Shown: piece after piece, positions 25,120-33,749 of the stretch
How the letters are laid out: the number at the start of each line of letters is the position of its first letter
Numbering within the stretch: the stretch's first letter is position 1
Source: Sinobacterium caligoides
GTDB taxonomy: Bacteria; Pseudomonadota; Gammaproteobacteria; Pseudomonadales; Sinobacteriaceae
Direction: 5' to 3'
Assembly (NCBI RefSeq): GCF_003752585.1
Contig: NZ_RKHR01000004.1
Coordinates: forward strand, 186,001-250,000
DNA: 64,000 nt
Translations under genes and position numbers: made by a program
The notes under the pieces: model-generated
Seen by the model: only the letters and a program-made list of their open reading frames with translations
Databases searched by the model: none
What the model was told of the DNA's origin: nothing

Positions 25120-25175
25120 TTTACGCCATAGACTTTTTCTGTATACACTATAAACACAAGGTATACGGTATATAC
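25120..25175 (+). promoter_or_regulatory. P450 promoter with candidate TetR operator
   Basis: TTTACG (25120-25125) and TATACA (25142-25147) are spaced 16 bp, a plausible sigma70 pair for the P450 gene. GTATAC occurs at 25141 and 25161, and GTATATAC at 25168, overlapping or directly following the -10. This fits a repressor site between the divergent tetR and P450 genes. Inferred from pattern and position. Confidence 0.45.
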
Positions 25176-25203
25176 ATAATAATATCCTCAACGGTGACCT
25201 ACT

Positions 25204-26661
25204 ATGCACGAAACGCTCTATCACACTCGACGACTCACCCTCTCCTATCTCTACGAGGGGCTCATGCGCGGCATCGCCGCAAGCATCGCCTGGCGTGAGC
25301 GTCGTCAGCCGCCTCGTACACCTCCCGCACCCATCGCCCAGCCACAGACCCCGGAAGACTTTCAGCCGTTAAGCCCCGGCAACTTTGCCAACCCCTACGC
25401 CTACTATGAGCTGCTGCGCAACGACCATCCGGTCTACCGCATGCCTGGGCACGACTATTACTGCATCTCCCGCTACGATGATATTTGCAGTCTGGCCAAA
25501 AATACCACCGCCTACTCCTCTAAGATCATGGAGATCCTCGTTTCTGGCAAACCCAAAGATCCCAATACTGTCGGTGATAGCCCCGTCGAAAAGATGGGTA
25601 ACTGGGGCATCATTCCCGTCGACGTGCTCGCCCTACAGGATCCGCCGCTGCACGCCGCCGAACGGAAGATTGGTCACTCCGGTTTCAACGCAAGATTCGT
25701 CAAGTCACTGGAGCCCGAGGTACGTAAGCTATGCCATGAGATGATGGATGAGCTGCTACCGCAGGGGGAGATCGAGTTTGTACAAGACTTTGCCTGGCGA
25801 CTACCGATGCGCCTCATCATCCGCCTGCTCGGCTTCCCCGAGGGCGATTACGAACAGATCAAGACCTGGTGCATGGAGGGGATTCGCTCGCTCTCCGGGA
25901 CAGCCGGAAAGGCTGAGCTTGTACGCAACGGTGCCGGGAGCGCCGCCTTTATGCGCTATCTGTGGCGTCACTATCTCATTGCTAAACAGCGACCACAGGA
26001 TAACTTTACCGGCCACCTCATCCGTGAATCCGCCGATCCCGATAGCGTCATGACCGACCAGCGTGCCATCGCCATCCTTCTGCAGCTACTGATCGCTGGC
26101 AGCGACTCCTCGGCCAGCTCCATGGGCAGCGCTATTCGCATCTTGGCTCAACGGCCTGAGCTGGAGCATCGCCTGCGTGAAGACTACAGCCAAATTAATA
26201 ACTTCATTGAAGAGGTGTTTCGCACAGAGGCCGCTTTTCAAGGGCATTTCCGCGTCAGCACCTGCGAGACAACGCTACATGACACCACGATCCCCGCAGG
26301 CGCTCGGGTCTTTCTAATGTGGGCCTCGGGCAACCGCGATGAGCGTTATTACGACAACCCAGAACAATTCGACATGGATCGCCCAAAGCTAAAGAAGCAC
26401 CTCACCTTCGGCCACGGCGTGCATGCCTGTATTGGTCGCGAGCTAGCGCGCATGGAGATTCGCATCGTCATCGAACAGCTCTTACAACGTACAAAGCAAT
26501 TTAGCATCACCGGTGACGCCCCCTTCGAGGCGAGTATTTTTGCCCGCACGCTGTTGCGGCTACCGATGCGGTTTGAACTAGCCGAGCAGCCCCCCGTGGA
26601 AACACAGCCAGCTCCCTCTACGAGTGATACTGCTGTTACCAATGGCTGCCCCTTCCATTGA
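25204..26661 (+). CDS. cytochrome P450
   Basis: 485 residues, a soluble bacterial class I-type length with a ~50-residue N-terminal extension. The I-helix motif AGSDSSAS is at 298-305, the K-helix ExxR at Glu337-Arg340 and the heme-binding FGHGVHACIG at ~402-411, with Cys409 as the thiolate ligand. It hydroxylates an unknown substrate using electrons from a ferredoxin/reductase pair; none is encoded nearby. It is preceded by GGTGA six bases from the ATG. The C-terminus ends in GCPFH after a Pro/Thr-rich tail, an unusual second Cys near the end. The divergent TetR gene suggests substrate induction. The neighbouring SDRs and dioxygenase make a lipid or steroid substrate possible, but nothing in the sequence decides it. 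Confidence 0.93.
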   Translation: MHETLYHTRRLTLSYLYEGLMRGIAASIAWRERRQPPRTPPAPIAQPQTPEDFQPLSPGNFANPYAYYELLRNDHPVYRMPGHDYYCISRYDDICSLAKNTTAYSSKIMEILVSGKPKDPNTVGDSPVEKMGNWGIIPVDVLALQDPPLHAAERKIGHSGFNARFVKSLEPEVRKLCHEMMDELLPQGEIEFVQDFAWRLPMRLIIRLLGFPEGDYEQIKTWCMEGIRSLSGTAGKAELVRNGAGSAAFMRYLWRHYLIAKQRPQDNFTGHLIRESADPDSVMTDQRAIAILLQLLIAGSDSSASSMGSAIRILAQRPELEHRLREDYSQINNFIEEVFRTEAAFQGHFRVSTCETTLHDTTIPAGARVFLMWASGNRDERYYDNPEQFDMDRPKLKKHLTFGHGVHACIGRELARMEIRIVIEQLLQRTKQFSITGDAPFEASIFARTLLRLPMRFELAEQPPVETQPAPSTSDTAVTNGCPFH

Positions 26662-26677
26662 CACTAAATCGCTAACG

Positions 26678-26983
26678 TCATAGGCAGCTCTCTATACGAG
26701 CTGCCAGCTCAAAGTCTAAGCGTGACAGCCCTGCGACATCGTGGGTGACTAAGTCGATAACGACGGTCTTGTAGACATTGCACCACTCCGGGTGATGGTT
26801 CATCTTTTCAGCCCACAACGCACACTGAGTCATGAAACCAAAAGCGGCCACAAAATTATCTAAGACAAAACACTTGTGTAACTTACCCGCACTAATGACC
26901 CAGGGTTCCACTAGCTGTGAGTTCAGCTGAAATAAGGACCGCTCGATATCCTCCGCACTAAGTTTGCATACGTCTTCTGACAT
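26678..26983 (-). CDS. pterin-4a-carbinolamine dehydratase-like protein
   Basis: 101 residues from the ATG at 26983, which has AGGGGA five bases upstream; the frame is open for another 18 codons but that extension lacks a Shine-Dalgarno. The family signature is present: EKMNHHPEW..VY..VVIDLVTHDVAGLSRLDFELA, with the paired His residues of the active site. The usual THDxGGLT appears as THDVAGLS. In the family the enzyme dehydrates 4a-hydroxytetrahydrobiopterin after aromatic amino-acid hydroxylation. No phenylalanine hydroxylase is in the window, so the physiological role is open. Its last codons contain a hairpin (26683-26705) that could serve the convergent P450 gene. Confidence 0.85.
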   Translation of the reverse strand: MSEDVCKLSAEDIERSLFQLNSQLVEPWVISAGKLHKCFVLDNFVAAFGFMTQCALWAEKMNHHPEWCNVYKTVVIDLVTHDVAGLSRLDFELAARIESCL

Positions 26984-27026
26984 GACTTCCCCTGTTGCCT
27001 CTTTTATTAGTGAGATCGCCAGAGAC

Positions 27027-27055
27027 AAAAAAGCCAAGCACTGTGGCTTGGCTTT
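27027..27055 (-). terminator. rho-independent terminator of the 74-residue gene
   Basis: A 10-bp stem (AAAGCCAAGC / GCTTGGCTTT) with a 6-nt loop is followed, on the minus strand, by a run of six Ts. It begins 21 bases after the stop codon at 27076. Confidence 0.88.
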
Positions 27056-27075
27056 CTATCCCGTCATCGCTTGGG

Positions 27076-27300
27076 TTACTGGATCACCACCGAGTCAAAA
27101 CCGATGGATTTTGCGGCCATAATCGCCTTATCTGAATTAACGAAGTGGCAGGTTGCACCCTTCACGGTAGTCACATGTAGGGTATGCCCCCACAAATCGT
27201 GGCAATCCAAGTGCCACTGATCATCATCACTCGAATAAAAAGCAACCACATCGCTGAGGCGCCCAGTGCTGTACATATCACGTAAATGCGGCAGATCCAT
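27076..27300 (-). CDS. conserved small hypothetical protein (74 aa)
   Basis: I do not recognise the family. The start is well supported: AGGAGA lies five bases before the ATG, and a strong terminator follows the stop, so this is an expressed monocistronic gene. The protein is acidic and His-rich with two Cys (WHLDCHDLWGHTLHVTTVKGATCHF). It has no signal peptide or membrane segment and is likely cytoplasmic. The pattern (DQWHLDCHDLWGH) could bind a metal, but that is speculation. Confidence 0.75.
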   Translation of the reverse strand: MDLPHLRDMYSTGRLSDVVAFYSSDDDQWHLDCHDLWGHTLHVTTVKGATCHFVNSDKAIMAAKSIGFDSVVIQ

Positions 27301-27671
27301 AATCTTCTCCTACTCCATCTTATAATGTCGTGTTGAGAGCGGGTACTGCCCGGGATCAGCCGCCCATCGGCTCCCCAAACACACCCTTTACAAATGCATT
27401 CCAGAAGCAGTATAGCCCTATTTCAAACGATAGGTAAACTTCGTTTATTAAGACTACCAACAACACCTTTTTAAAAAATCTAACTGCACCTTTTTAAAAT
27501 AGCCAACAACACCTTCCCCGCCAAAAATTGCCGAATATTGCGCCTTGCTGAAAAACAAATACAGCGCCAGAGAACTTCCTAAAACCATACAAAACTGTTA
27601 TATTTCGCAAGCTTAGAAATATAACAATTACGTTAAAAGCCCGTGATTCTCCCTTCATCAATGGAATCGAA
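27301..27671. other. AT-rich intergenic region
   Basis: Divergent promoter region between the 74-residue gene and the MBL-fold gene. The string CACCTTTTTAAAA occurs twice (near 27465 and 27487) and CAACAACACCTT twice (near 27460 and 27504), giving a short imperfect direct repeat. No ORF or RNA gene is seen. Confidence 0.5.
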
Positions 27672-28589
27672 ATGAAGACAATATTTAGCAAGACGCCGAA
27701 GCTACTCTGCGCCATCGCCCTCTCTGTTACCGCCCTATCGAGCAGCCAATCCTTATTCGCCGACGATGGCCACCACCAAAACACAGCGTTCACCGAGCAG
27801 AAGGTCAGCAGCCATATCACCATGCTCCAGGGGAAAGGCGGCAACATCGCACTGCTCAGCGGCGACGATGGCCTACTGCTTGTCGATGATGATTATAAAG
27901 AGATGTCTAGTGCGCTGAAAAAACAACTCGCCAAGCACGGTGGTATCGATGCCATTAAGTACATTATCAACACCCACTGGCATGGTGATCACAGCGGCGG
28001 CAATCTGCTGCTCGGCAAACATGCCACCATTGTCGCCCACGACAACGTACGCAAGCGCCTGCTCACCAAGCATGAAATAAAGCTATTCAAGATGAGTTCG
28101 CCGGCCTACCCTAAAGACGCTTTGCCATCGATTACCTACCAGCGCGATATGCGGCTATATATCAATGATGAACAAGTCACTCTTGTCCACTTTGCCAACG
28201 GTCACACCGACGGTGACTCCGTCGTTTTCTTTAAACAAGCCAATGTTGTCCATATGGGCGATCATTACTTCTCCGGCTTCTTTCCCTTTGTCGATATTGA
28301 TAGTGGCGGTAACGTCGTCAGCATGACCGAGAACATCGCCAGTGTGCTTAATCGTATCGACGATGACACCAAAGTGATCCCTGGCCACGGTCCACTGTCA
28401 AGCAAACAGGACCTGCGCAACTACCACGAAATGTTGCAGAATACCCGTATCGAGGTAGAGGCCATGAAAAATAACGGCATGAGCCTCGCTGACATACAAC
28501 AACAAGGCCTCAACCAACGCTGGAGAATATGGGGTAAGGGTTTTATCGATGAGCCAACCTGGATCAGTTTTGTTTACAATAGCTTATAA
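27672..28589 (+). CDS. periplasmic metallo-beta-lactamase-fold hydrolase
   Basis: 305 residues with a signal peptide (about 1-30, cleavage after SLFA). The MBL metal motif THWHGDH is at 101-107. Further expected ligands are His178 (ANGHTDGDS), Asp197 (HMGDHYF) and His239 (IPGHG). This gives the complete two-metal set, so the enzyme is probably active. The overall pattern resembles SoxH/quinoprotein-relay-type or subclass B-like periplasmic MBL hydrolases rather than a resistance beta-lactamase. The substrate is unknown. It stands alone, with 370-440 bp intergenic gaps on both sides. Confidence 0.9.
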   Translation: MKTIFSKTPKLLCAIALSVTALSSSQSLFADDGHHQNTAFTEQKVSSHITMLQGKGGNIALLSGDDGLLLVDDDYKEMSSALKKQLAKHGGIDAIKYIINTHWHGDHSGGNLLLGKHATIVAHDNVRKRLLTKHEIKLFKMSSPAYPKDALPSITYQRDMRLYINDEQVTLVHFANGHTDGDSVVFFKQANVVHMGDHYFSGFFPFVDIDSGGNVVSMTENIASVLNRIDDDTKVIPGHGPLSSKQDLRNYHEMLQNTRIEVEAMKNNGMSLADIQQQGLNQRWRIWGKGFIDEPTWISFVYNSL

Positions 28590-29025
28590 GCTAGCGCAGG
28601 ACAGCAAAGATAGATTTGAAAGCCTAGACAGCCTTATATCAGTAAAAACCACACCCAATAACGATAAGTAACCGCTCCGCACCACCTTTTTCATGCTTAC
28701 GACAGACCGCTTGACTCACGTCAAGCGGCTAAAAGCTGCAACCTCAACTACACAAGTCTTTGTTATAAAACGGTCATTCTTTTATTTACTCAATAATACT
28801 TGAGCAACTCAGCGCATCGAATATGACCATTTATCCAGCTTAGGTTTTCCCTTAGTGCATCACTGGGGATTCTCTCTACAATGGCGAAGCTCGATAGTTA
28901 TGTCTGTAACAACTGAACTGAACTAATCGCGTCATGCGCTTGTCTCTATATTTGGCAGGCGAAAAGACGGCGGCAATGCCTACGTCACACTGTCGTTTTT
29001 AATTTTGAGTGGATTAAACTTGTCT
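28590..29025. other. intergenic region with a perfect hairpin
   Basis: No ORF or RNA gene is recognised. It contains CCGCTTGAC-TCAC-GTCAAGCGG at 28707-28728, and the promoter of the downstream M23 gene should lie within 28780-29005. Confidence 0.5.
28707..28728. repeat. 9-bp perfect hairpin
   Basis: CCGCTTGAC and GTCAAGCGG are separated by TCAC. No U-tract follows in either direction. It lies 118 bp after the MBL stop and ~300 bp before the M23 start. It could be a weak terminator, an operator or an mRNA structure. Confidence 0.5.
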
Positions 29026-30435
29026 ATGCGTTACAACAACACCCCAAAAGGCTTTCTTGCGAAGCTTAGTAAAACCCACAAAATTCTTCTCAGCGCCGCA
29101 ATCGTCATCATCGTCATTACTCTACTCTTTCAGCAGAGCGATGAGCAGGCCACGGAAACTGTCAGCGACACACAGCAGAGTGAACCGGCAGTAAACCCCG
29201 CTAACTCTGACGTCACTGATCAGCAGGTCGAGGGCACCGAGAGTGGTGCCTCCGCACAACAGAAAACTGACAACAACGAAGTTACAGAGCCAAAGGGCCC
29301 TGTCACTAGCGAATACGTTGTCGTTGAAGGTGACACCTTAGGCGGCATCTTTGAAAAAATGGCCATTAGCCAAAAGACGCTCTACGAGTTACTCGACGCC
29401 GATCTTGATGTGCTCGCTCTCGACGACCTAGAACTCGGAGAAAGCCTCTATTTCACCGTTGATAACGATGAGCTAGAACGTCTCGAGCTGCGCCCAAGCC
29501 TAGCCAAACGCGTTATCTTTGAGCGTAGGGATCACGCGGGCTTCGAATACAAAGAAATCGCCGTCGATGGGAAATGGCAGCAGCAACGCTTCATCGGTAA
29601 AGTGTTGTATAGCTTCGGTGGTTCCGCGCAGCAGGCAGGGCTCACCATGAACGAGAGCTATTTTGTCGCTAACCTGTTGAAGGAAAAGATTGATTTCGTC
29701 CGTCAGATTCGCCCTAACGATCGCTTTGAGATTCTTGTCGACCGCCAATATATAGACGGCCAAGCAACCGGTGCTAGCCGTGTTCGCGCCGTGCGCGTGT
29801 ACAACCACAAGCACGTCATCGCCGCCTACCTTTATAAGGGAAGCTACTACGACGAAGATGGCAACAGCCTGAAAAAAGCGTTCCAGCGTCTGCCGTTGCT
29901 CAAACGTTACCGTATCTCATCGTCGTTCAACCCATACCGTCGACACCCGATTACTGGGCTAAGACGACCACACAATGGTACCGACTTCGCCGTGCCACCT
30001 GGCACCACCGTCCTCAGCACCGGCGATGGCGTCGTCAAACGCGTGGTACGACACAAGTATGCTGGACTCTATATCGAGGTTGACCATGGCAACAGCTATA
30101 GCACACGCTATCTTCACCTCAGCAAAGCACTCGTCAAGAGAGGGCAGCGAGTCAAGCGTGGCGAGAAGATAGCCCTCTCCGGCAATACAGGCCGCACCAC
30201 AGGGCCGCACCTACACTTCGAACTGAGAAGGAACGGCGCTGCTATTAATGCAATGACGGCACACATCCCTATCGCCAAGACAATTGAAAAGAAGGAACTC
30301 AAGCAGTTCAAGCAGCAGATTGCAGAGTATCAAAAGGCACTGGATAAGGCTGAAGTCGCCGTTGTCATGCCACTGGCGCAGCTCGATGACTCCCTCATCG
30401 AAAAGCAGCTACTACCAATCATACGCCGCATCTAA
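29026..30435 (+). CDS. M23-family murein endopeptidase (MepM/YebA-like)
   Basis: 469 residues from the ATG at 29026. A TTG at 29020 has a better spaced AGTGGA (6 nt) and remains possible. A single N-terminal membrane segment spans about residues 20-36 (ILLSAAIVIIVITLLF), so the protein is anchored with its bulk in the periplasm. A low-complexity Gln/Glu/Thr linker follows, then an OapA/LysM-like domain (~96-150), then a C-terminal LytM/M23 domain (~305-410). Zinc ligands are visible as HNGTD (His316, Asp320) and HLHFE (His395, His397). The family cleaves D-Ala-mDAP cross-links during envelope growth. The downstream hairpin separates it from the convergent small gene. Confidence 0.92.
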   Translation: MRYNNTPKGFLAKLSKTHKILLSAAIVIIVITLLFQQSDEQATETVSDTQQSEPAVNPANSDVTDQQVEGTESGASAQQKTDNNEVTEPKGPVTSEYVVVEGDTLGGIFEKMAISQKTLYELLDADLDVLALDDLELGESLYFTVDNDELERLELRPSLAKRVIFERRDHAGFEYKEIAVDGKWQQQRFIGKVLYSFGGSAQQAGLTMNESYFVANLLKEKIDFVRQIRPNDRFEILVDRQYIDGQATGASRVRAVRVYNHKHVIAAYLYKGSYYDEDGNSLKKAFQRLPLLKRYRISSSFNPYRRHPITGLRRPHNGTDFAVPPGTTVLSTGDGVVKRVVRHKYAGLYIEVDHGNSYSTRYLHLSKALVKRGQRVKRGEKIALSGNTGRTTGPHLHFELRRNGAAINAMTAHIPIAKTIEKKELKQFKQQIAEYQKALDKAEVAVVMPLAQLDDSLIEKQLLPIIRRI

Positions 30436-30453
30436 AAAAGCGGTCTAGCAAGA

Positions 30454-30481
30454 GCGCCGGTCAACAGATGACGACCGGCGC
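30454..30481. terminator. hairpin between convergent genes
   Basis: GCGCCGGTC and GACCGGCGC form a 9-bp GC-rich stem with a 10-nt loop. It sits between the M23 stop (30435) and the stop of the minus-strand gene (30501). The T-tract is weak, so termination is probable but not certain. Confidence 0.6.
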
Positions 30482-30500
30482 CTTGATTTCTAGCGCAGTG

Positions 30501-30731
30501 CTAGTGAAAGACAAAGAATTCGACGCTAAAATCCAGCTGTTTGGCGCCGACAATGGACTCCAGCGGCGCTGGGTCTAAATCACGTTTGAACTCATTGTAG
30601 GCAGCAACGCTAACCACTAAGTCGCCACTCTCATCTTCAAATAACACCGTGTCATCGTTGATCGCTTTCAGCAAACGCTTACGCTGATTATTGGCGATCG
30701 ATATATCTTGTACGCTCATAGCCCTACTCAT
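30501..30731 (-). CDS. small hypothetical protein (76 aa)
   Basis: Family not recognised. It is acidic, cytoplasmic, and has no Cys or membrane segment. It reads as a compact domain: NNQRKRLLKAINDDTVLFEDESGDLVVSVAAYNEFKRD. A second ATG at 30719 (4 residues in) has AGGG close upstream. It is convergent with the M23 gene and divergent from the pseudouridine synthase gene. The coding call rests on its isolated position and protein-like composition. Confidence 0.6.
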   Translation of the reverse strand: MSRAMSVQDISIANNQRKRLLKAINDDTVLFEDESGDLVVSVAAYNEFKRDLDPAPLESIVGAKQLDFSVEFFVFH

Positions 30732-30854
30732 CCGTTAAATCATTACTCGAATCAGTCTATTATACTGCACTCATGAAGTTTCATGATAGCGTATCGAACA
30801 AGCCGCCGCCGTTATCACCTCAGCCTTGATATACTACCGCTATTTGGTCAGCCC

Positions 30855-31742
30855 ATGAGCATCAGCAAATACCCCTCCAAACTGACATTGCCCAACTCTC
30901 GAACCAACTTCGCGACGGTATACGACTATCTCGTCGACAAGTTTCCTCGGATCAGCGCCAGCGTCTGGCAGCAGCGCATGCTCAGTGGCAAGGTGCATCA
31001 ACTCGACGGCAGCCCGCTCAACCTGCAATCGGCTTATCAACCTGGGTTATGCCTCTGCTATTACCGTGAGGTCGAACAAGAGGCGATCATCCCCTTTAGC
31101 GAAACCATTGTGTTTGAAGATGACGAGCTGCTACTGGCCTATAAGCCACACTTTCTACCCGTCACGCCTGGCGGCCGCTATGTTAACGAGTGCCTGCAAA
31201 ACAGACTGCGTGACCGCACCGGCCTCCACGAATTACAGGCGGTACATCGACTCGACCGTGTCACCGCAGGCTTGGTACTATTTGCTAAACACGCAAGCAA
31301 CCGACACAGCTATCATCAACTGTTTGCCGACCGGCTCGTCGATAAGCGTTACCAGGCCATCAGCCGTATCCCGCCAAACAGCCACTTAGTTAACCAGCAG
31401 TGGGAGGTACGCAACCGCATCGAGCACTCTGAGCCCCGTTTTCTCATGTCTATCGTGACCGGTGAAGCAAACAGTCACTCTCGTATTCGCTGCCTAGCAC
31501 AAAGCGCTGACAGGGCGCTATTCGAGCTACAGCCCATCACCGGCAGGACACACCAGCTGCGCCTACACATGCAGAGCATCGGCCTACCGATCCTCAACGA
31601 CAACCTCTACCCCACCCTGCTCGATGAACGTAAAGAGGATTATCGTTCGCCACTGCAACTGCTCTCCAAGCGCCTGCGCTTCACCGACCCTCTCAGCGGT
31701 GATGTACGTGACTTTAGCTGCGAACACAGCCTACAACTATGA
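30855..31742 (+). CDS. RluA-family pseudouridine synthase
   Basis: 295 residues from the ATG at 30855; the frame also has an ATG at 30783 that would add 24 basic residues without family resemblance. The catalytic motif VHRLDRVTAG has its nucleophilic Asp at residue 134 (HRLD). The later RluA motifs ITGRTHQLRLHM and DNLYP are present. It has no clear S4 domain and resembles the TruC/RluA-like stand-alone group. The substrate (rRNA or tRNA uridine) cannot be assigned. It ends 64 bp before the rsuA gene and is probably co-transcribed with it, giving two RNA pseudouridylases in a row. Confidence 0.88.
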   Translation: MSISKYPSKLTLPNSRTNFATVYDYLVDKFPRISASVWQQRMLSGKVHQLDGSPLNLQSAYQPGLCLCYYREVEQEAIIPFSETIVFEDDELLLAYKPHFLPVTPGGRYVNECLQNRLRDRTGLHELQAVHRLDRVTAGLVLFAKHASNRHSYHQLFADRLVDKRYQAISRIPPNSHLVNQQWEVRNRIEHSEPRFLMSIVTGEANSHSRIRCLAQSADRALFELQPITGRTHQLRLHMQSIGLPILNDNLYPTLLDERKEDYRSPLQLLSKRLRFTDPLSGDVRDFSCEHSLQL

Positions 31743-31806
31743 TGACGCAACAAGAGAAAAACACCACACCACCATCTCGCCAATCATCGACATTAGGAGT
31801 GTAGCC

Positions 31807-32523
31807 ATGGCCGCCAAACGCGCCCGGCTCGATCGCTTCATCAGCCAACACAGTCACTTTGATAAACGCCAGGTAAGAGCGCTTCTCGCCCGCGGTGAAG
31901 TGCTGGTCGACGGCGTCATCGCCCGCGATATACAGCAGCAAGTCGACGCCTTCAGTCATATTTGTGTCGCAGGCGAGGTTCTACAAGATCGGCAGCCGCA
32001 CTACCTGATGCTGCATAAACCCGTCGGCGTGGTCAGCGCCACTATCGACGAACAACACCGCACTGTCTTCGACCTGCTCGATGAAAAGGTGCGCAGTATC
32101 GAGGGCCTACACATCGTCGGTCGACTCGACCTCAACAGCTCTGGGCTCATCTTGCTGAGCAACGACGGGCGCTGGTCGCAGCAACTGACAGCCCCCGGGA
32201 GCAAGGTGGAGAAACACTACCGTGTCGGCCTAGCAAACCCCCTTGAGCAGGGCTATATCGACGCCTTCGCCGCCGGCATGTATTTCGAGTTTGAGCAGAT
32301 CACCACGCAACCGGCGCGGCTTGATATTATCGATGCACACACCGCCGAGGTCTGGTTAACAGAGGGGCGCTACCACCAAATTAAACGTATGTTCGGCCGT
32401 TTCCGCAACCCGGTACTCAGTCTGCACCGCTGCGCTATTGGTGACATTACACTGGACCAACAGCTACAACCCGGTCAGTACCGGGCCCTCACCACGAGCG
32501 AGCTACAGAGCCACAACAACTAA
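31807..32523 (+). CDS. rsuA: 16S rRNA pseudouridine synthase RsuA
   Basis: 238 residues. The start at 31807 is set by AGGAG seven bases upstream; the frame is open for another 61 codons but that part overlaps the previous gene and looks non-coding. The S4 RNA-binding domain spans residues ~1-60 (LDRFISQHSHFDKRQVRALLARGEVLVDG). The catalytic core contains HIVGRLDLNSSGLILLSNDG with Asp108, then HYRV and EGRYHQIKRMFG. The family isomerises U516 of 16S rRNA. Length matches E. coli RsuA. Assignment to RsuA rather than RluB/E/F rests on length and overall motif pattern. Confidence 0.88.
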   Translation: MAAKRARLDRFISQHSHFDKRQVRALLARGEVLVDGVIARDIQQQVDAFSHICVAGEVLQDRQPHYLMLHKPVGVVSATIDEQHRTVFDLLDEKVRSIEGLHIVGRLDLNSSGLILLSNDGRWSQQLTAPGSKVEKHYRVGLANPLEQGYIDAFAAGMYFEFEQITTQPARLDIIDAHTAEVWLTEGRYHQIKRMFGRFRNPVLSLHRCAIGDITLDQQLQPGQYRALTTSELQSHNN

Positions 32524-32537
32524 GCTGGTAGGCTGCC

Positions 32538-33749
32538 TCAACAACGACGACGAGGAAGCCGCAGGCTGATAATGACCGTCGCCAATAGCAACAGAGCGGA
32601 TATCCACAGGCAAGCCGCTAGCCCATAGCGCTGAAACAAGTAGCCCGACAACAAGGTGCCTATCAAACGCCCCATCGCATTAGCCATATAGTAAAAGCCC
32701 ACATCCAGAGAGACACCATCACGACTCGCACTACGTACGATAAGGTAGGAGTGTAGTGATGAGTTCACCGCAAAAACGGCACCAAAGAGAAACAAACCAA
32801 GGGTAATGATAAGGCCGGGATGCCAGGCAGACTGCACCGCCAGCGCAATCAGCGCCGTTAGTACGGTCAAAACAGCCGCCCAATATACCGCACCCCACTC
32901 ACCGCTGCTGCGTGTACCAATGACTTTCGGCGCAATCGTCTGCACGCCACCATAGAGGATAATCCACAGTGCCAAGAAAGCGCCCACTTCGGTGTGGCTC
33001 CAACCCAACGTCGCCGCCAGGTAAATCGGCAGTGCCACGACAAACCAGACATCACGTGCGGCAAACAGGCAGAGCCGCGCCGCCGACAATATATTGATCG
33101 TTTCACTCTTTGAAAACAGCTCTGAAAATTTTGGTTTCGTCTTCGCCCGTCCTAGGTCTGCCTGTAAAAAAAATAAGCTAAGCAGGAACACTAACGACAA
33201 TACTGCAGCCATCAGTGCTAACGCCATTTGAAAACCGAATAGCATTAACAACAAACCGCCCAGGAAAAAACCAATCCCCTTTAGCGTGTTTTTCGAGCCG
33301 GTCAGGATCGCTACCCATTTAAATAATAGGCCTTGTTGAGAGTCCGGCAACAGCAGCTTGATACTACTTTTAGCGCTCATTTTATTCAGATCTTTAGCAA
33401 TCCCCGACAGCGCCTGTGCCATCATCACATACACTACCGACAGGTACTCTGATGGCACCGTTAACATTGTCAACGCGACAACCTGCAGGGCAAGGCCAAT
33501 ATTCATAATGCGATTGAGGCCGACACGCGCGCCCAACCAGCCGCCAATAAGGTTGGTCACGACACCAAAGAGTTCATAAAACAAAAACAGCATCGCCACT
33601 TCGAACGGTGCATAGCCGAGCTGATGAAAATACAGCACCACCAACATCCGCAACGCACCATCAGTGAGAGTAAAGTTCCAATAGTTAAAGGTCACCCATA
33701 AATACTGGCGCAGCTCTCTACTCATCGACTTTGCCACCCCGTTCGTCAT
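32538..33749 (-). CDS. arsJ: organoarsenical efflux MFS transporter ArsJ
   Basis: 403 residues with about 11-12 hydrophobic segments of MFS type. Recognised by its N-terminal YLWVTFNYWNFTLTDGALRMLVVLYFHQLGYAPFEVAMLFLFYE and by its partner gene. In characterised systems ArsJ exports 1-arseno-3-phosphoglycerate, made by a dedicated GAPDH from arsenate and glyceraldehyde-3-phosphate, which gives arsenate resistance without reduction. Its ATG shares one base with the TGA of the GAPDH gene (TGATG), so the two are translationally coupled. Third gene of the ars operon. Confidence 0.93.
   Translation of the reverse strand: MTNGVAKSMSRELRQYLWVTFNYWNFTLTDGALRMLVVLYFHQLGYAPFEVAMLFLFYELFGVVTNLIGGWLGARVGLNRIMNIGLALQVVALTMLTVPSEYLSVVYVMMAQALSGIAKDLNKMSAKSSIKLLLPDSQQGLLFKWVAILTGSKNTLKGIGFFLGGLLLMLFGFQMALALMAAVLSLVFLLSLFFLQADLGRAKTKPKFSELFSKSETINILSAARLCLFAARDVWFVVALPIYLAATLGWSHTEVGAFLALWIILYGGVQTIAPKVIGTRSSGEWGAVYWAAVLTVLTALIALAVQSAWHPGLIITLGLFLFGAVFAVNSSLHSYLIVRSASRDGVSLDVGFYYMANAMGRLIGTLLSGYLFQRYGLAACLWISALLLLATVIISLRLPRRRC

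Noticed and set aside
26683-26705. Hairpin GGCAGCTC/GAGCTGCC as a terminator of the P450 gene
   Set aside because: It lies within the last codons of the convergent gene and lacks a T-tract, so it was only noted in that gene's entry.
27672-28589. MBL-fold protein as an antibiotic-resistance beta-lactamase
   Set aside because: The metal ligands fit the general superfamily, but overall wording resembles periplasmic MBL hydrolases; there is no resistance context.
31624-31806. N-terminal extension of RsuA
   Set aside because: It overlaps the preceding gene, has no family similarity, and AGGAG precedes the ATG at 31807.
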